From contig NW_002060946.1 in assembly GCF_000150275.1 (NCBI RefSeq), forward strand, positions 3,633,035 to 3,697,034: a stretch of DNA of 64,000 nt, written 5' to 3'. Source of the stretch: Trichoplax adhaerens. Lineage: Eukaryota; Placozoa; Uniplacotomia; Trichoplacea; Trichoplacidae. Shown here piece after piece: positions 12,761 to 26,800 of the stretch. The position numbers were made by a program, and so were the translations under genes. Numbering within the stretch: the first letter of the stretch is position 1; each line of letters opens with the position of its first letter. The notes under the pieces were generated by a model. It was given only the letters and a program-made list of their open reading frames with translations, had not been told where the DNA came from and did no database searches.

Positions 12761-13139
12761 AATACTTATACAACTATTAGAACGCTCTATCATAGCTCAT
12801 CCAATCCTATGCAGATACGCGCGCGTATAACCATGTTATCACTGCGATATCGATCTGTTACGGCTAAAGTCCGAATGAAGAGTACACATAAATTAGAAGA
12901 TTATTTTGCTAAGGAGAAAGAAAACAAGCTCCGTTTTAGTCCTATCCAGACATATTACTAAACACTCCCTTACAGCAATAAAATCTATTAATTCAACTCT
13001 CCTATGACTTCCATACTGGTATACGCATGTTATCCGTATTCTGAAATGATGCAATAACTACACTCTTATAATGTTCCTACAGTTACAAATGTTAAAATAA
13101 TGCCATAATCGATCATAACCCATCGAATAGTATAGATAC

Positions 13140-13440
13140 GATCCTATTACTTTGATGCTGGCATAAATATTACTGATATTCTGAAATGATGCATGCCATC
13201 AAATATATCAATATAAAAGCGAGTTATTATCCATGTCATAATCAGCTTATCCTTTTATGCTGGCATAAATGTTACCGATACTCTGAAACGATGCACGCCT
13301 TGGAATATATTGATGTAAAAGTGAACTGTTAACCATGTCATAATCAGCTTATCCTTTTATGCTGGCATAAATATTATCGATACTCTGAAATGATGTACGC
13401 TAGGGAATCTATCAATATAAAAGCGAATTGTTAACCATGT
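13140..13440. repeat. Three diverged tandem copies of about 102 bp
   Basis: GCTGGCATAAAT begins at 13157, 13259 and 13361. Each is followed by a CTGAAA(T/C)GATG block and an AATATAAAAGCGA-like block and ends with AACCATGTCATAATCAG. The unit resembles the 11.7-12.7 kb repeats (GATGCTGACATACAT, TTTGAAATGATTC), suggesting one old family. Confidence 0.75.
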
Positions 13441-13474
13441 AACTTTTAACTAGGAATCACCTTACATCGAAGCC

Positions 13475-14267
13475 ATGCAAACTGTTAGAATTTCGCTCCC
13501 AGTATTGCAGCGATTTCGAATGCTATCCACAACATCATGTCACAGCGCTGGAGAAAAATGGCGAATTAGGTTTGTAATTTCTGATTCAATCATATTATCG
13601 TTATTACACCTAAATTATAGTAAATAAAATGAAAAATGGTAGAGAGATCCATGTGGAACATCCGGAATCCACTTAGCATACAATTTGTTTCATTAAACCA
13701 TAGACGAAATCTTCCTCGAAGTGGCAACGAATACGGTCCGTTAACGGAATTACCGGACTGGTCTTATGCAGGTAAAATAGACTTACTTTCACAAAAATCA
13801 ATCTAATACTGCGAATTTTATACAATTACCAGAATCAATATCCGAAACAAGAAATCACATTGAGCTGTAGATTAAACAACCAATCTATCCATACGTGTAC
13901 TATACTTATTGCTAATACTTATATACGTTATACACACAACTACACTATCATAAGGACGATTTTATTAAAGCTACTGTTTAACGATAATACCGTAAAATTG
14001 GGAAGCTTTTAATCTATTTAATAATCCTGGTTCTTATACATTCTTACCATCATGCAACATTAGATGGCCGACCAGGACCAATCTCAAAAGGACAAAAGAA
14101 AAGGGACTCAAAACAACAAGCCTTATCTGTACGTAAAGTTTAAGGAATTCGCAATAACTTCTTAAGTAATCGTAAAATTACCGCAATATCAAGATTATAA
14201 TTTCTGTTTATAGGAACGAGTACAGCGCCTACTTAATGAAGTCGATACAGCAAAAGAGGAGAGTTGA
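13475..14267 (+). CDS. MRPL52: Mitochondrial ribosomal protein mL52
   Basis: Four exons: 13475-13569, 13647-13771, 14064-14137 and 14214-14267. They give 116 codons (115 aa, against about 123 in human). The first exon encodes an Arg-rich, Ser/Thr-rich N-terminus without acidic residues until late, as expected for a mitochondrial targeting peptide. The diagnostic motif YGPLTELPDWSYADGRP is split across exons 2 and 3. It is followed by GQKKR and a charged C-terminal helix ending EVDTAKEES. The protein is a component of the large mitoribosomal subunit. The exon 3 donor (AAA|GTTTAAG) is weak. A nearby GTAAAG four bases earlier would break the frame, so I kept the weak one. Confidence 0.9.
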
Positions 14268-15820
14268 TGTTCATTATGAGTCGATTACATCAACTAAGAT
14301 TATTAATTGCAATGTTAAAAAATACTTGGCTACTTGTTGCGAAAGTTGATAATGTCCATACCAAATTTTCTGTATGCTTTTTTTACAATATATCATATAT
14401 TGTTCTTAATCTACTATTCTATTCCAGGAAGTCACCATAGTTTAATTTCCATTACTGAATTAAAATTAATGGCCTTTTGCATATATTATTGCATGACTCA
14501 CAGTAAGCTAATTAGCAGCGACAGTTTTAGAAATTGTAGACTTTATTGTTGTTACTGAAAATAAAGTATCAATCAAGGATGATTGATCAATCCCTCCTAC
14601 ATCTAGTAATTATATATGCGCCTTTGCTTTAACATAGCTTCAATTGTTTTACATGTTAGCTTTAATTAAACTTTATAAGAAAAAACGAATTAAATTAATT
14701 TACAAGATACAATATTATCTATGCTGCAAGTCATATTATCGTATGCGATTTTATTCAGTGACTCAACAATTTATATTTGGCAATAAATTTTATCCACAAG
14801 TACCCTATAATACCTTATCTATTTTATTGCATAATAGATGCTATCATAAAAACTCAAGATTAGCATCTAACTGAAAAATCAGGATGATGCAATATATAAA
14901 GCAAGATATTTACATACCAATTACAGAGAACAATTTTCTTATAAAAATTGCCATCACTGCGATGATAAATCATCATAAACTGATATGCGATTACAATACG
15001 CTAGATCTAATGCAATATTTATCGTTTACCGTTAAAACTTGTGTTATTCTACAAATTATAGCAACATAATCTTAGCTATGTTTTCGAATTTTTAGCTCGA
15101 TAAGAGAATACGATAAAGATATTAAAATTGTAGTAATTTGCTATCCCTGCCATGTAATATGGCTACCACCGAGTACTTCATAGTGATTCATATGAATTAA
15201 AATGAATATCATCATTACTTTAATTAGATTAAAAACTTATTTATTCCAATAAGTCATAATGAAATCTATTATATTATATTTATAATAATTTATGTCAATC
15301 GTTTGAATTCTTCTTTTAACACAGAAAAATTGACCATTATTAAGCACTAAAAATTATCTTTAATATATATATCACTTCCCATGCCACCACAAATTTTAAC
15401 ATAGAAAGCAATACACAACAATCGTAATTGGTTTTACGATTGCAATCGAAATTTTCCTTATACCTTTCTATCAATGCAATTAATTCCTGCTTCTAACCTA
15501 TTGCTATCTTCATATATTATAAATGACTAAGTATTTATCTAACAATCCTACGACTACAATACTAACTCGTTTTAAAAGCTAACAAAGACGATCAACATTT
15601 ACTAAAAACACATATAATCCTCTACGTCCTGTTAACGAAAGTAGTTATTACGACATTTCACTTTTCACCGCCTTCGAACGCTGCAGATTCCCCAATGATG
15701 CATAATTTCTGCACTAGAAGTGTAAATCGGTCTAAAAAATATGTAAATAAGATATAAAATCAATTTAAAAAATTTAAATTTAAACATTAAGCTCTAAAAG
15801 CAAAATCATATCAAATATCT
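14268..15820. other. Intergenic, AT-rich
   Basis: Lies between the end of MRPL52 (+) and the end of the first SLC7 copy (-). Three short + strand open frames (14334-15069) have the Ile/Tyr/Lys-rich composition expected by chance in AT-rich DNA, and no splice model joins them. I see nothing functional beyond likely 3' UTRs. Confidence 0.6.
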
Positions 15821-18800
15821 TCACTTAATCAATATAACCCTATACAACTGGATTAAATAAGCTAAACGTTCTAGAGATAAAGAAGCTAATGTAGTTAGTC
15901 CATCAGTACCTGAATACTCGACCAAAACTTTCGGTTTAAAGTATCCACGAATAAAAGCATAATAAACTGGAATTCCAGCTATAATAAATATGCTGGCAAT
16001 TAAAGCTTCAACAGGGGCTTGAACAATAGGAGCAATAACCAAATAGCAAGCGATTCCAACCATTATCATTGGAATTATTATAAAAACCTTTTAGAAAGAC
16101 AATTAATTCATATATTAGCACAGAATATTATTACATTTCGAAAGCACGACCGCGATGATACTCTAAGTAGAGAGCTAACAAGCTCACCAGCATTTTCTTT
16201 CTTATAAAGTAAAGTCATTATCGATGAATTGACAAAAATTGATGAGATTATTCCTCCTATGGCTACACTATCGTTAACTAACTTTAAATGGACGATCTGC
16301 ATCAGGCATTCGTCGACGCAAGACGATTAAGCTTACAAACGTGGTGCCATAAAATAGCCATGCAGAAAAACTGAAATAATTGATTAGGGAATTGAAATCG
16401 TTTGGAATCAATAATATGATGGATATGAAGGCCTATTATAAATAAAAATAAGCAATTGATTTAATCATTTGGAGTCGCTTAGGTGCAGCAGCGATAAATA
16501 GAGAAAAAAGCTGCTAATTTACTTGGAAGATTATTGCAGGCATTGGAGTTAATCTATCTCTTTGAATCATAGATAGCACTTTAGGCAAATGACCTCGACG
16601 AGCAGCAACGAAATTCAATCTATACAAATAGATTCCAAAAATACTTATCGATTAATAGAGAATTTAATCGACGATAGATAGAATAGAGTTTTATTAAAAT
16701 ATTATCGCTTGTCGTATGCATATAATAATCAATCTTAAGAAAAGTATCCATATACCTGGCTGCCCCAAAAGAACTTCCATTACATGCACCAAATGTTGAG
16801 AATGCAACAAACATGGGTACTAGCCAAGGTACCTGGCCAATAATTCGATCAGCAACAGACTAGAATCGATAGTAAAGAAAGTATAAATTAAAAATAATAT
16901 CCTTGATAACTGACGGCAATATTATTATGTACTAACCGATGCAACTGCAGCCGATTCTAGAATCTCTTGTCTTGTTAAAACAGTAAAATAAGTAACGTTA
17001 ACGGTGATATAAATAACCGTTACAAGAGGGATACCAATCAAGGCCGCACGAGGAAGATTTCTATTAGTTTATAAATTTAAGTAGGAATACATCAATCATC
17101 ATAGTGGTAAAGCTTACCATTGGATCAATATAAATGTCATCATTTGCTATTTTAAGTTATTCTATTACTTCGCTACCATAAAAATGTTAATACCTATTTT
17201 GATAAGAAAAATGAAAAAATATCAATGATAAATTCAACATGTTCTTACCTTTGCGGTTGTTTTAGCTCTTCGATAGCAAAATTTAAGTTATTCCTAAGAT
17301 CAACATAATACCAAATGAAATTTCATACAATCACGTATTAATGGCAAATTAATAAATTTTATTTTAAACATACCAGCCATCGTAGGCCCATAATCCCTGA
17401 TAAAATGCAAGAGCAACAACGGCTGCATTAGTCTCGGTACCTTCCCAGCTGCTTTGAAAATTTTGTACTCTCCCTATATTAATTTTAAGAGGCGATTCAA
17501 TACACCTTCATCATTTCGATAATTAGTTGTAACTTGATAGATATAGATATTTTATTTCAATTCTTTATCAGTTCTGGTGATATTAATCCAATATTTATAT
17601 TTATTACTTTTTAATTTACAACGAGGAAGAATGTTGCACCGTACTTATATTTCGGAGGTGAGAATTAGTAGCAACTTTGTAAGCCAAATTTATAGCTATA
17701 ATATATTTACCTCGCCCCAATTCCACAAATCCAATAATAATTAACCCAAATACGGCAATCAGCTTGGCAACGGTAAAAATATCCTGCAATTTCGTTGCCC
17801 ATTTAACACTATAGCAATTGATGAACGCAATGGTAGCTATAAAGTGAGATCATGAAGTTAAGATTAAAAATCCACAACTGATCATTTAAGCAGCCACTTT
17901 ATCCCTTAGGTACTATACAAAGGGTTTATTTTATTGACTTTCTGTGTACAATTATTGCATGTTATTCTAGAAAGTAAATTAAATATTAATATTGCATAGA
18001 AAAATGAATGCTCATTAAAGAATTATAACTAGGTCACAGAATTTCTTCATATATTATAAATTTCGACTACTTAAACAACTTTGTTAATCAATTTTCTTCT
18101 ATAATTATAGTTATGATACAAGAACAAAAGAAGAATTACGTATACGTAAGGGGATATTTTTTACAATTAATAAAAATAAGTCATACAATGTAGAGGATTA
18201 TATATATATATAAAAAAGCATGATAAATTGTTAACCATCGACACTGCTCTACTTATACGCTTAAACAGTTACGGAAAGACCTTTTCAACGATCTTATAGC
18301 TACCCGCATATTGATAAGTAAAACATCAATTATTTATTTATTATATAATAAACAGTTCTTTATGAATAATATAGGATTGATAGAGTGATGAATTTCAATA
18401 TTTTATACTGTGGATTCGGTCCTATTTGTAAATATCTTTGAGCTTAGGATCGGTATAGCGTTTACGATCAATCGATTTCAAATACTTTTATGCCGGTCGT
18501 GCCGACAAAATTCTAAATTTACTACATCAACTTTGTAGGGAAATGTTACATAAATGATCAATTTATAACTTTAATCAGTTTGCATATGGCTTATAGACTG
18601 CTTGTTCCTATGGGCTAAATCTTTAATTTTATTGAATAGATTGATTAAAAGATCATAAAGAACCACATTTTGTTTACTGGAAGTATTTCAAATTCCCTTT
18701 CAGCTTTAAATTGATTTTGAATATTTCTTTACTCATCACAGCAATATATGGCATTTTAATTCAATTAAGCTACATTTAATAGAGAAAAGAACTTTAAGCT

Positions 18801-21800
18801 ATAGATTACTGATTCATTCATTATAGCTCAATAGTCGTATAGTATGTATTTTAAACTCTATTTAGCTTTAAAATTAATTCTGAGCGCCTTTAAACTCATC
18901 AATCGCTAAAATTTTTTCTTAACCTAGTTACGGTACCGATAGTAGAAGATATATTTATACTGTAAAGTACAAACCTAATCGAATCACTTCTAATATTTAT
19001 TGATTGAATATTATCGGATGAGTCTTTTAATTTTAATTTTATAAATTAATTTGTCATGCACTGATCCAACGATCAAGAATACAAATTGGCACTGGAAATA
19101 CCTCTATATCAGATGAAGAGTGAATGTCTATCATCGCAATCAAAATATTCTCCCGAATGTAAGAATTTTAATAAGTGAAAACTTGCTGGCTATTCTACTA
19201 AGGGGAGAATCTATCCAAGGTTGCATGTCAATAAAATGATTCGATAATTATCGTAGTATTAATTTTTAATACTATAATATCTCATGGTAGGTTAATATGA
19301 GAAAATTTTTGCTTTGTCATGATGATGATAAGATGGTACAGTACATAATAAATACAATAGCAAAATTAGATAGTATTAGATAAGCAGTCGAATGATAACA
19401 GCAATCATGATAGAACAAGATAATGCTTAGTGGTACTGGTAGTAAAGTACTTATTGACTTTGTGTGCCTTAAAACCCTTCCTTTAATATCAATTCAATTT
19501 TGAATAACCTATTAAATTACTTTCTTGGATGATAAAAGGTGTAGTGAAATTAATTGGTAATGATAAACACTGTTTACATATTCATCAACATGTAAAACGG
19601 AATAAAACAATTACTACGCCCCTCGCTTGGCTACCCACTAAGGATATTTAGAAATTATTCATAAACTAAAATCTAAGTAAACACGGTAGTAAAGAAAACT
19701 ACATACTGTTATAGATTTTAGTTTACTTGCAACTGTTGTTTACGAATAACATAATTACTCCCGGTTTTAACTGCAGAGGATATTGTAAGGATATTTAATA
19801 AACAAAGGTTGCATGGCTAACTTTACGATCATGTAATACGAGTATATGTCCTATATAATTGAACATCTGATTGCAAGATAAAAGATGATAAATGTAGTAA
19901 ATATTCTGTCATTGTAACACTCTGGTAAGAGTAATAACAAGAAATGAGCTTACAGTAGAGTAACTGCTATAATTATTGATTTATAAATAGCAGATTTTCC
20001 ATGTTTATAAATAAAATATAGAGTAGCTACAAGACTAGCATAATTCCAGAATATAAATAAAAAAATCGACTATGGACTGTCAATGTACAATATGCCACCG
20101 TACTTTCCTTATTCTCTATCGAATTGTTTAAGCCTAATGTAAATTCTTTTTAAGATTTAAATCGCAGAAATCTCTCCTATGCATGTAAGCAGTAGATCAT
20201 TGTATTAAGAAAGCCCTATGATACAAAAAAGAATATTTCTGCAAGACTATCAAACTAATTAAGGCCGGCGGTAGATTATTACCCTCAGGAAATCTGAGAA
20301 TAAATTTTGATTAATTTTATCAAACTATCAATATTTTCGTGGATTTAAACTATAGTTCAGAGATTTCAGATTTTGCTAACTCGGAAAAAGTAGCAATAAA
20401 GAAAGCTAATAGCGAATTGACTATTACAAAAGAAGCTTCTCACCGTGCATTCAGTATTATGGTATGAAGAGTTCTAACAAGTAATCTAGAAATTCTAGGT
20501 CAAGCCTAATCAAGGCCAATAGTACTACTAAAGAAAATGGGATAATAAATTTAGCTAAATCTTGATCTTTAACGTCGGATGTTCAAAAGCCAATGTAAAC
20601 TATTTTCATGGCTAAATAAGGTATTCAGCTATGTAGCAGGTAGATAGTTTCTGGAAATTACAGCCAGGAATTAAGCTATAATATAGCTATACGGGAATAA
20701 TAAAATATGACGAAAAAATTAATAGTAATCGTGATGAAATAAATCAAATTTGATACTAACGATGAACTACTCATACTGCTCGGTCTAAAAGCCGTGATAT
20801 ATCTAGCCTTTAAACCCCTTATATTCAATAGCTAATATAAGCTATTTTAATGTAAGATTAGAACGTTTCATAAGTACAGTATCGAAGAAAAAATTTAAAC
20901 CAGTAAGTAATAAAACAGACGCTGATAAATCTAAAGGGAGCAGTAAAATAGCTGAAATAGGTTTAAAAAAGGGTTAGAGTTGAAAATTTTATAAACTTTC
21001 CACATAGAGTTGGTAACCGTTGTCAATTCGAAGCGGAAAGGATTTAACAACAACAAGATAATAAAAAAGAACTTCTTATTTTGCTAAAATAGGCTTAAAG
21101 GACGAATACTAAAATTTTAATTTATATCATTGCAAAGTTGAAGTTCTTAACAGACCCTAGAGACTGTATCTAACAATAAAAGTGAGAAAAGAAATTATAC
21201 TTCATAATGAAGTAACAAAAATTGACGTACTAAAATAATTTTGAAATAAACGAAACAAAAATGAATAGTAAATTTTATTCTATATTTGACAGGTATAGTG
21301 TTGAATTATATGAATATTGGAGAGAAAATCACAATCACTGACTATCGGATAAGTGACAAATAAATGTACCATTTTAGTGCTAATAAATGAGTACAGAAGA
21401 GTAGTAGAATCTTAAGTTATGTGGTTACTAAGTGAGCGTTTATCGGGACCACTTAACACTAATATTGAAACTAGGAGAGCTAGAGGAAATGATAATCAAT
21501 AATTAAGCGATAAAATGGACAGACTATAGTAAATATAATACAGAAATGGATTTATGATTGAAGTAGCCAATTTTAATCCTTTTCTATTGGATGTTGGGTA
21601 CCCATATTTAATTGTAAAGGTGTGAAAGCGAGAGAAGAAATTGCTTTGATCAAAAACTAGGCGATAACATGGATATCGATCATAATGTTGAAATAGACCA
21701 AACGCCGAAATAGTTTTTATTCGATCTTGAATACTTCCTACCAGACGTTAAAATGTCATTAAATTAGAGCTTTACTACAGCTGCTTTTTAGCCTACATGC

Positions 21801-23824
21801 GGCATTCGATGCTAAACATTGACTACTAGGCGCTAAAATGTCATTAAATTAGAGCTTTACTACGCCTATTTTTTAGTCTATATGCAGTACTCTATTTTAA
21901 TGCAGTGTTACAGATACATTCATTTTTATCGGTGAATTCTTCATTAAAACAATAATTTCCGTTTTAGTTTCTAAGTATTGTAATGCCTTCTAGACAATAT
22001 ATTCTATTTCAATATTATTGAAATATCTACTACATTTCACCGGTGAATTCTTAACTATACAAAAATGATCTTTTTAATTTTCTGAAATATTCCTATATTT
22101 TCTAGACAATAGCTTTATTTAAACACTCCTGATATATACTATATTTTGTCGGTAAAATATTTTGATTATTCAATAATTTCCTTTCTAATCTGAATATTCC
22201 TGTTTTTAATCTCATGCTCTATTTCAATATTACAGATATATTTACATTATATTTTATCACTAATCCTAGATTCTCCAATAATTCTTTTCTAATTCCTGTT
22301 TTCCAGTCAACATACCGGTACCCATGTTAATATCACGGACATAATCATTTTGTCAGCAACTTAATTGTAGAAGCAATTCCTTCCCCATCTCTGAATATTT
22401 CTATCTTTTAGTCTACACAATCTATTTCAATAATGTTATAGATATACACTATCTACTGTACTATATTTTATTAGCAATTCTTAATTGTGTAGTAATTTTT
22501 TTCTGACCTCTGAATACCCCTATTCTCTAGTCTGCTTCATTTTGATGTAACGAATGCATCCATTTTGTCGGTCAGTCCCTGATTATGCAATAATTTACTT
22601 TCTACCTTCTGTATTGGTTGCTTCATACCCAGTAACATACGACTAAAATTTTCCACTAAGTCTTTTATTCCTCATTGAGTCTCAATTTAGCATGATATTT
22701 ATTATGCTAAAAGATTTCTATAAAATTAGCTAGACAGATGTTATAAAAACATTGAATTCCGTCACATTTGTCAGTGAGATGTTTATCCCGATCTGTTAGA
22801 ACATCAATCAATTTGATATCCTTCAGCTGTGTACAGTAGAATAGTTAGAGCTATAACTGCGATAAATCTAGATCATGTCACAACAAGTTTGGGCTCGATA
22901 GGATAGATCTATTCCGACTAACTCTCTGTACTCGTTTCTTGTACTGTAAACTTTGTCTACTCATTTGATGTATTAAGGATAGTAGAATAAAACGAATTTT
23001 TTGATAAATTGATATGAAAATACTACTACTACTACTAGGAAACCGGAATGATCAAGAATCCAAATGGTTAGACGACATACTTAGTTCTAGGCTAATAGAG
23101 GAAAATATGTAATTTGGCTAGCTCTCTCATGGTCTTGTAAACCTATTATTGATTTTTTTATACAACTCTCGAACAACAATCAACTGGATAGGAATGATGC
23201 AATATCTTCAATGTCATTCATTGAAAGAGGCAAACGGTTATAAAAAAAAGCGCAATAGAAGTGGACTTGACAAGAAATTGTCAATGGATTTTACAGCATT
23301 TGATTAATCAGTAATAAATTAACCTTACCGATACAAAATGCGGCTAATAGTTTCATGATCGATGGAGGCGGTGAGCAACCGGGGAAGAATGGCTGCGTTG
23401 TATATTCGGCAAAGGCCATTGCAATTGCAGATGCTGTCGATGGCTTAATAATAATAATGGATGTCCACGCGAAGAGAAATGCCGGTAATTCACCAATGCC
23501 TTTCAAAATATAAGCATATTCAGCACCGGACATGTTAATCATTGTGCCTAATTCGACATAGCTGATGGAGCCACCTAAAGCAATCAAACCACAACCAGTC
23601 CAAACCAATAAAGTTAAACCAATCGAGCCGCAACCTAGCAAGACACCTTTCGGCGATATAAATATTCCTGAACCAATCATAGTACCAATGATTAAAGTAA
23701 TTCCGCTAATCAAGTTGACTTGTCGCTTGAGCTTTAGTCCCTCTTGCTGTGGCTTTTGATTTAATGATGCCTTCCTGCCGTGAACTTCTACGCCAGGTCC
23801 AATTTCTTTAAATTCAGTCGCCAT
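15821..23824 (-). CDS. b(0,+)-type amino-acid transporter, SLC7 light chain, copy 1
   Basis: Exons in transcript order: 23824-23329, 17836-17711, 17473-17374, 17293-17249, 17060-16937, 16859-16756, 16619-16523, 16432-16283, 16087-15910 and 15870-15821. This gives 489 aa, or 502 if the 39-nt segment 15871-15909 is retained. It is a 12-helix APC-superfamily exchanger. GSGIF in helix 1 is the substrate-binding break. C150 (FFPGC) lies between helices 3 and 4, where HAT light chains form the disulfide to a heavy chain (4F2hc/rBAT). SLC7A9-like signatures are [30 protein letters not shown] and [12 protein letters not shown]. Tryptophan in GLWAYDG matches b(0,+)AT rather than LAT1. Intron 1 is 5.5 kb; the others are short. 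All intron phases match copy 2, so the two genes arose by tandem duplication. Confidence 0.92.
19662..19725. repeat. 13-bp perfect inverted repeat
   Basis: TAAACTAAAATCT at 19662-19674 is complementary to AGATTTTAGTTTA at 19713-19725, with a 38-nt spacer. It lies inside the SLC7 copy 1 first intron and may be a small hairpin element remnant. Confidence 0.6.
21720..22640. repeat. Diverged tandem repeat island, period about 100-112 bp
   Basis: About eight copies recur of a phrase like CTATTTCAATATTACAGATAT ... TCGGTGAATTCTTAATTAT ... CAATAATTTCCTTT ... CTGAATATTCCTATTTTTTAGTCTA. CTATTT-type anchors fall near 21892, 22004, 22113, 22219, about 22322, 22422 and about 22534. Copies are heavily diverged, with small indels. 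Confidence 0.7.
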
Positions 23825-26800
23825 AGTCGTAATCTAGACCGATCATAATGGATGGTTAGAAGTAGCTGTTATTATCTAATTTAGAAATGGTTTATTTCCA
23901 GCTTGGATTTTATTTGCCTATTATTCTTTCTATCTTATTATGGACTTGTCCAACTTAAAAATGGACAATATTAAATCATTGACTATCATAAATTAACAGT
24001 ACTATATCAATTTAGAATAAATTCACGGAGAAATAATCTTTAAGCTGTAATCCATCATTGATATGCTATTACACAAGTTAAAAGCAGGATTAAAGTTGAT
24101 CAACTTTATGGAAAATATTTAAAAACGTGTTCATCAAACAAGGCTATAACTGTCAGTCTCTTTGCCGATAGTATGGATAAAATTATAAATAGAAAGGAGA
24201 TCCATCATATTAAATCTATTCCTCGTTGCTTTTCTACATCAATCTTTACAAGACATAAAATAATGTTTTATCAATTTGTTCATAAAAATTTAAACTTAGA
24301 GATAGGGAAATAGCGAGTAAGTTGTCAAAGAAGTGAGTATACCTTAGAATTATCTTGGTAGCTTCCAAATAAAAATTTCTACTCGTAATAATTTTTCTTT
24401 TCTTCTTAGTTAATATCAAGCCAAGAATAAGTCCAACGACTTTGAAATCATCTAAGATTTTTCATCAGCTAAATTAAAAGAAAATCCAATCTACGTATAA
24501 ATGGCCGCAAAAAGGAATTCGATTGACCAATACACTGTATTCACCAATCTCTAATTTTTTTTCTTCCCCTCAAGATCGTCTACGTCTATGAAATGACAAC
24601 TGGAATTTTCTTTTAATTTCTTATTATAATAGTCCATATCCAATATGAAGTATCGCAAAATCATTTATTGTTCTCAGATAGAAAAGATTGCATAGTTTAA
24701 AATGGATGAATATTCAAGATAATGCCTTACAATCATAGCAATTCATTCTCATTAATTAAAAATTTTTTTTTGTCTTTCGAGTATTATTTTTAGCCATCTT
24801 GGCCCTGTTGAAAACAATACTATACGAGGTAATCATTGAAAGAAATGATACAATCGCATTGGAAGGAATCGTATTTATTGATTTTGATGATGAATCAAAC
24901 AATAGTAAAATACAAATATTTCAATAAGAGTAAATTAAACTCATCAATCAATAAATGGACAGAAGCAAGTTTCTTCATGAGTGTAGAATATAGCTTGAGT
25001 AGCGATGCAATAGTATCGAAAAAGTATTTTTCATTTTTTACTACAGTCACTCGATCTTTATAAATATTCATAGAGATTGAATCCAACTTGATTATTTTCA
25101 TGTGTGAAACAGCTGGATTAATAGAGTAAAGGAATTTTTTTTTTCATATTTTTCCTCTCCGCCCTCTTCCGTGGGCAGCATGCGAAGATTTATAGCTTTA
25201 CAGAAATCGAAAGAAGCCCCAAAATGGATCTAAATTCATTTCTATACCACTTAAAAGATTAACGAAGTAAAATTCCAACTTTTAATCCCTCATCTTATAA
25301 TGAAAATCAAATAATATATAAAGCAGAGGATAAAAAAATAAGTTATGTATCAACAGCAGGAGATTAATTAGCTCTTTTACTACAAAAGAATGTGTTCCGA
25401 TAATACCGTAACTTATCCGTTTAAAGCAATCATCATCATAACCAATCAAGTTATTATGATATATGATCGCTCTATAGAGTGGTCAATGCTTCATTTTTTT
25501 ATCTTGTACTACAAGTTAAATTAGCTCTAGGAAATAATAACTTCCAAAAAGATCGATCGGGTAGGCTTGATATCGTAAGTCTACGAGTAGTTTGTTGCGT
25601 AATAAGTAATAGATTGAAGATAAATTATCTTCCTTTCGTAATCATGACCTCTACAGCAGCAATGTAGTATCCTTAGTGAATAAATATTAATTCAAGGTGT
25701 CAAAGCCACTGTCTTCATAAAACAATACTTGGAAATATTAGAATTATTCACAAGGTCAACATAGTTATTTCAAAATTAACCAGATGTTGACTATTTAGAA
25801 AATTATTGTTCCGTCTACCCTATTCATTGTGCTCTACCATAGAGTCAAGTTGACATGGATAAGATTGATCTATCATCACTAAAACAATAATTTTAAATCA
25901 CATTACTCGATGTAAAGCTGTAATATAGTATTTATGACGGCTAAAATAGGATTAATAATGAAAGAATAGTGGCAAAGGATTGCAATTGACATAACTCTTT
26001 TTCGCATATACTATAATGACAATGACGATACTACGTGTACACTATATACCCTTACTCCATGTACGAAGTTAAAATTTACTACACGAATAGAATACACCGA
26101 TCTTGATATTTTAAAGATTACTAACAAATAAATAATATCGACGATGAATAGTAAAGATTTTACTTTATATCATGTCGATAGCTTGAGAGTAATCATAATA
26201 GTAACTGGAAGAGTATCATCCTTAAGACAATCCTATTTCCGTATGTCACTATTACAGTATCGTGGTAGAGAAACATGACATTACTCCATCCCTGTAGCGA
26301 TTTAGTTCATATTATATAACAGCTATGACAGGCAGAATGCGATAAATACTTTTAAGATAGTAATCCTAATAAATAGCAGCAAGAGTGTGTGTACTTGATA
26401 CAGCTTAACCCATTTACTGTTTAGCTCACATACTGTAATCTAGTAGGAGTGATGAGTACGTGGGGTGATAGTTATAGTAAATAGTAACTAGAGTGATATT
26501 TGATATAACCTACTCCGCTTACTGTTTAATTTTTGCTCGTATAGTCTAACAGGAATGGTATGTAAACTATATTTAATAATACTTATAATAAGCAATAACC
26601 AGAATGATATTTGATACAGATTATTCCGCTGGCTGTTTAATTTTAGCTCATGTAATCTAAATGGAATAGCAAATAGAATATATCGGTATTTATTAATAGT
26701 CATAGTAAATAGTAACCAAAGTGATATTTGATACAATTTAATCCATTTAATATAGCGTTTTAAAATTCATGAAATCTAGCATGAAAGATAGAATATATTT

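Larger units (their letters stand above)
17837..23328 (-). other. Large first intron of SLC7 copy 1
   Basis: The donor is GTAAGG just after FCIG and the acceptor is TTTATAG before the INCYSVKWA exon. I see no nested gene. It contains a diverged tandem-repeat island (about 21.72-22.64 kb), a 13-bp inverted repeat (19662-19725) and scattered AT microsatellites. The segment about 20.2-21.7 kb has recurrent phrases that suggest further old repeats, but no firm period. Confidence 0.7.

Noticed and set aside
14334-15069. Three consecutive + strand frames after MRPL52
   Set aside because: Composition is typical of chance frames in AT-rich DNA (Ile, Tyr, Lys, Leu), with no motifs and no compatible splice joins.
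26488-26736. Minus-strand frame with repeated YQISLW-like peptides
   Set aside because: It is an incidental translation of the 105-132 bp repeat island; the periodicity is in the DNA and frames are not conserved between copies.
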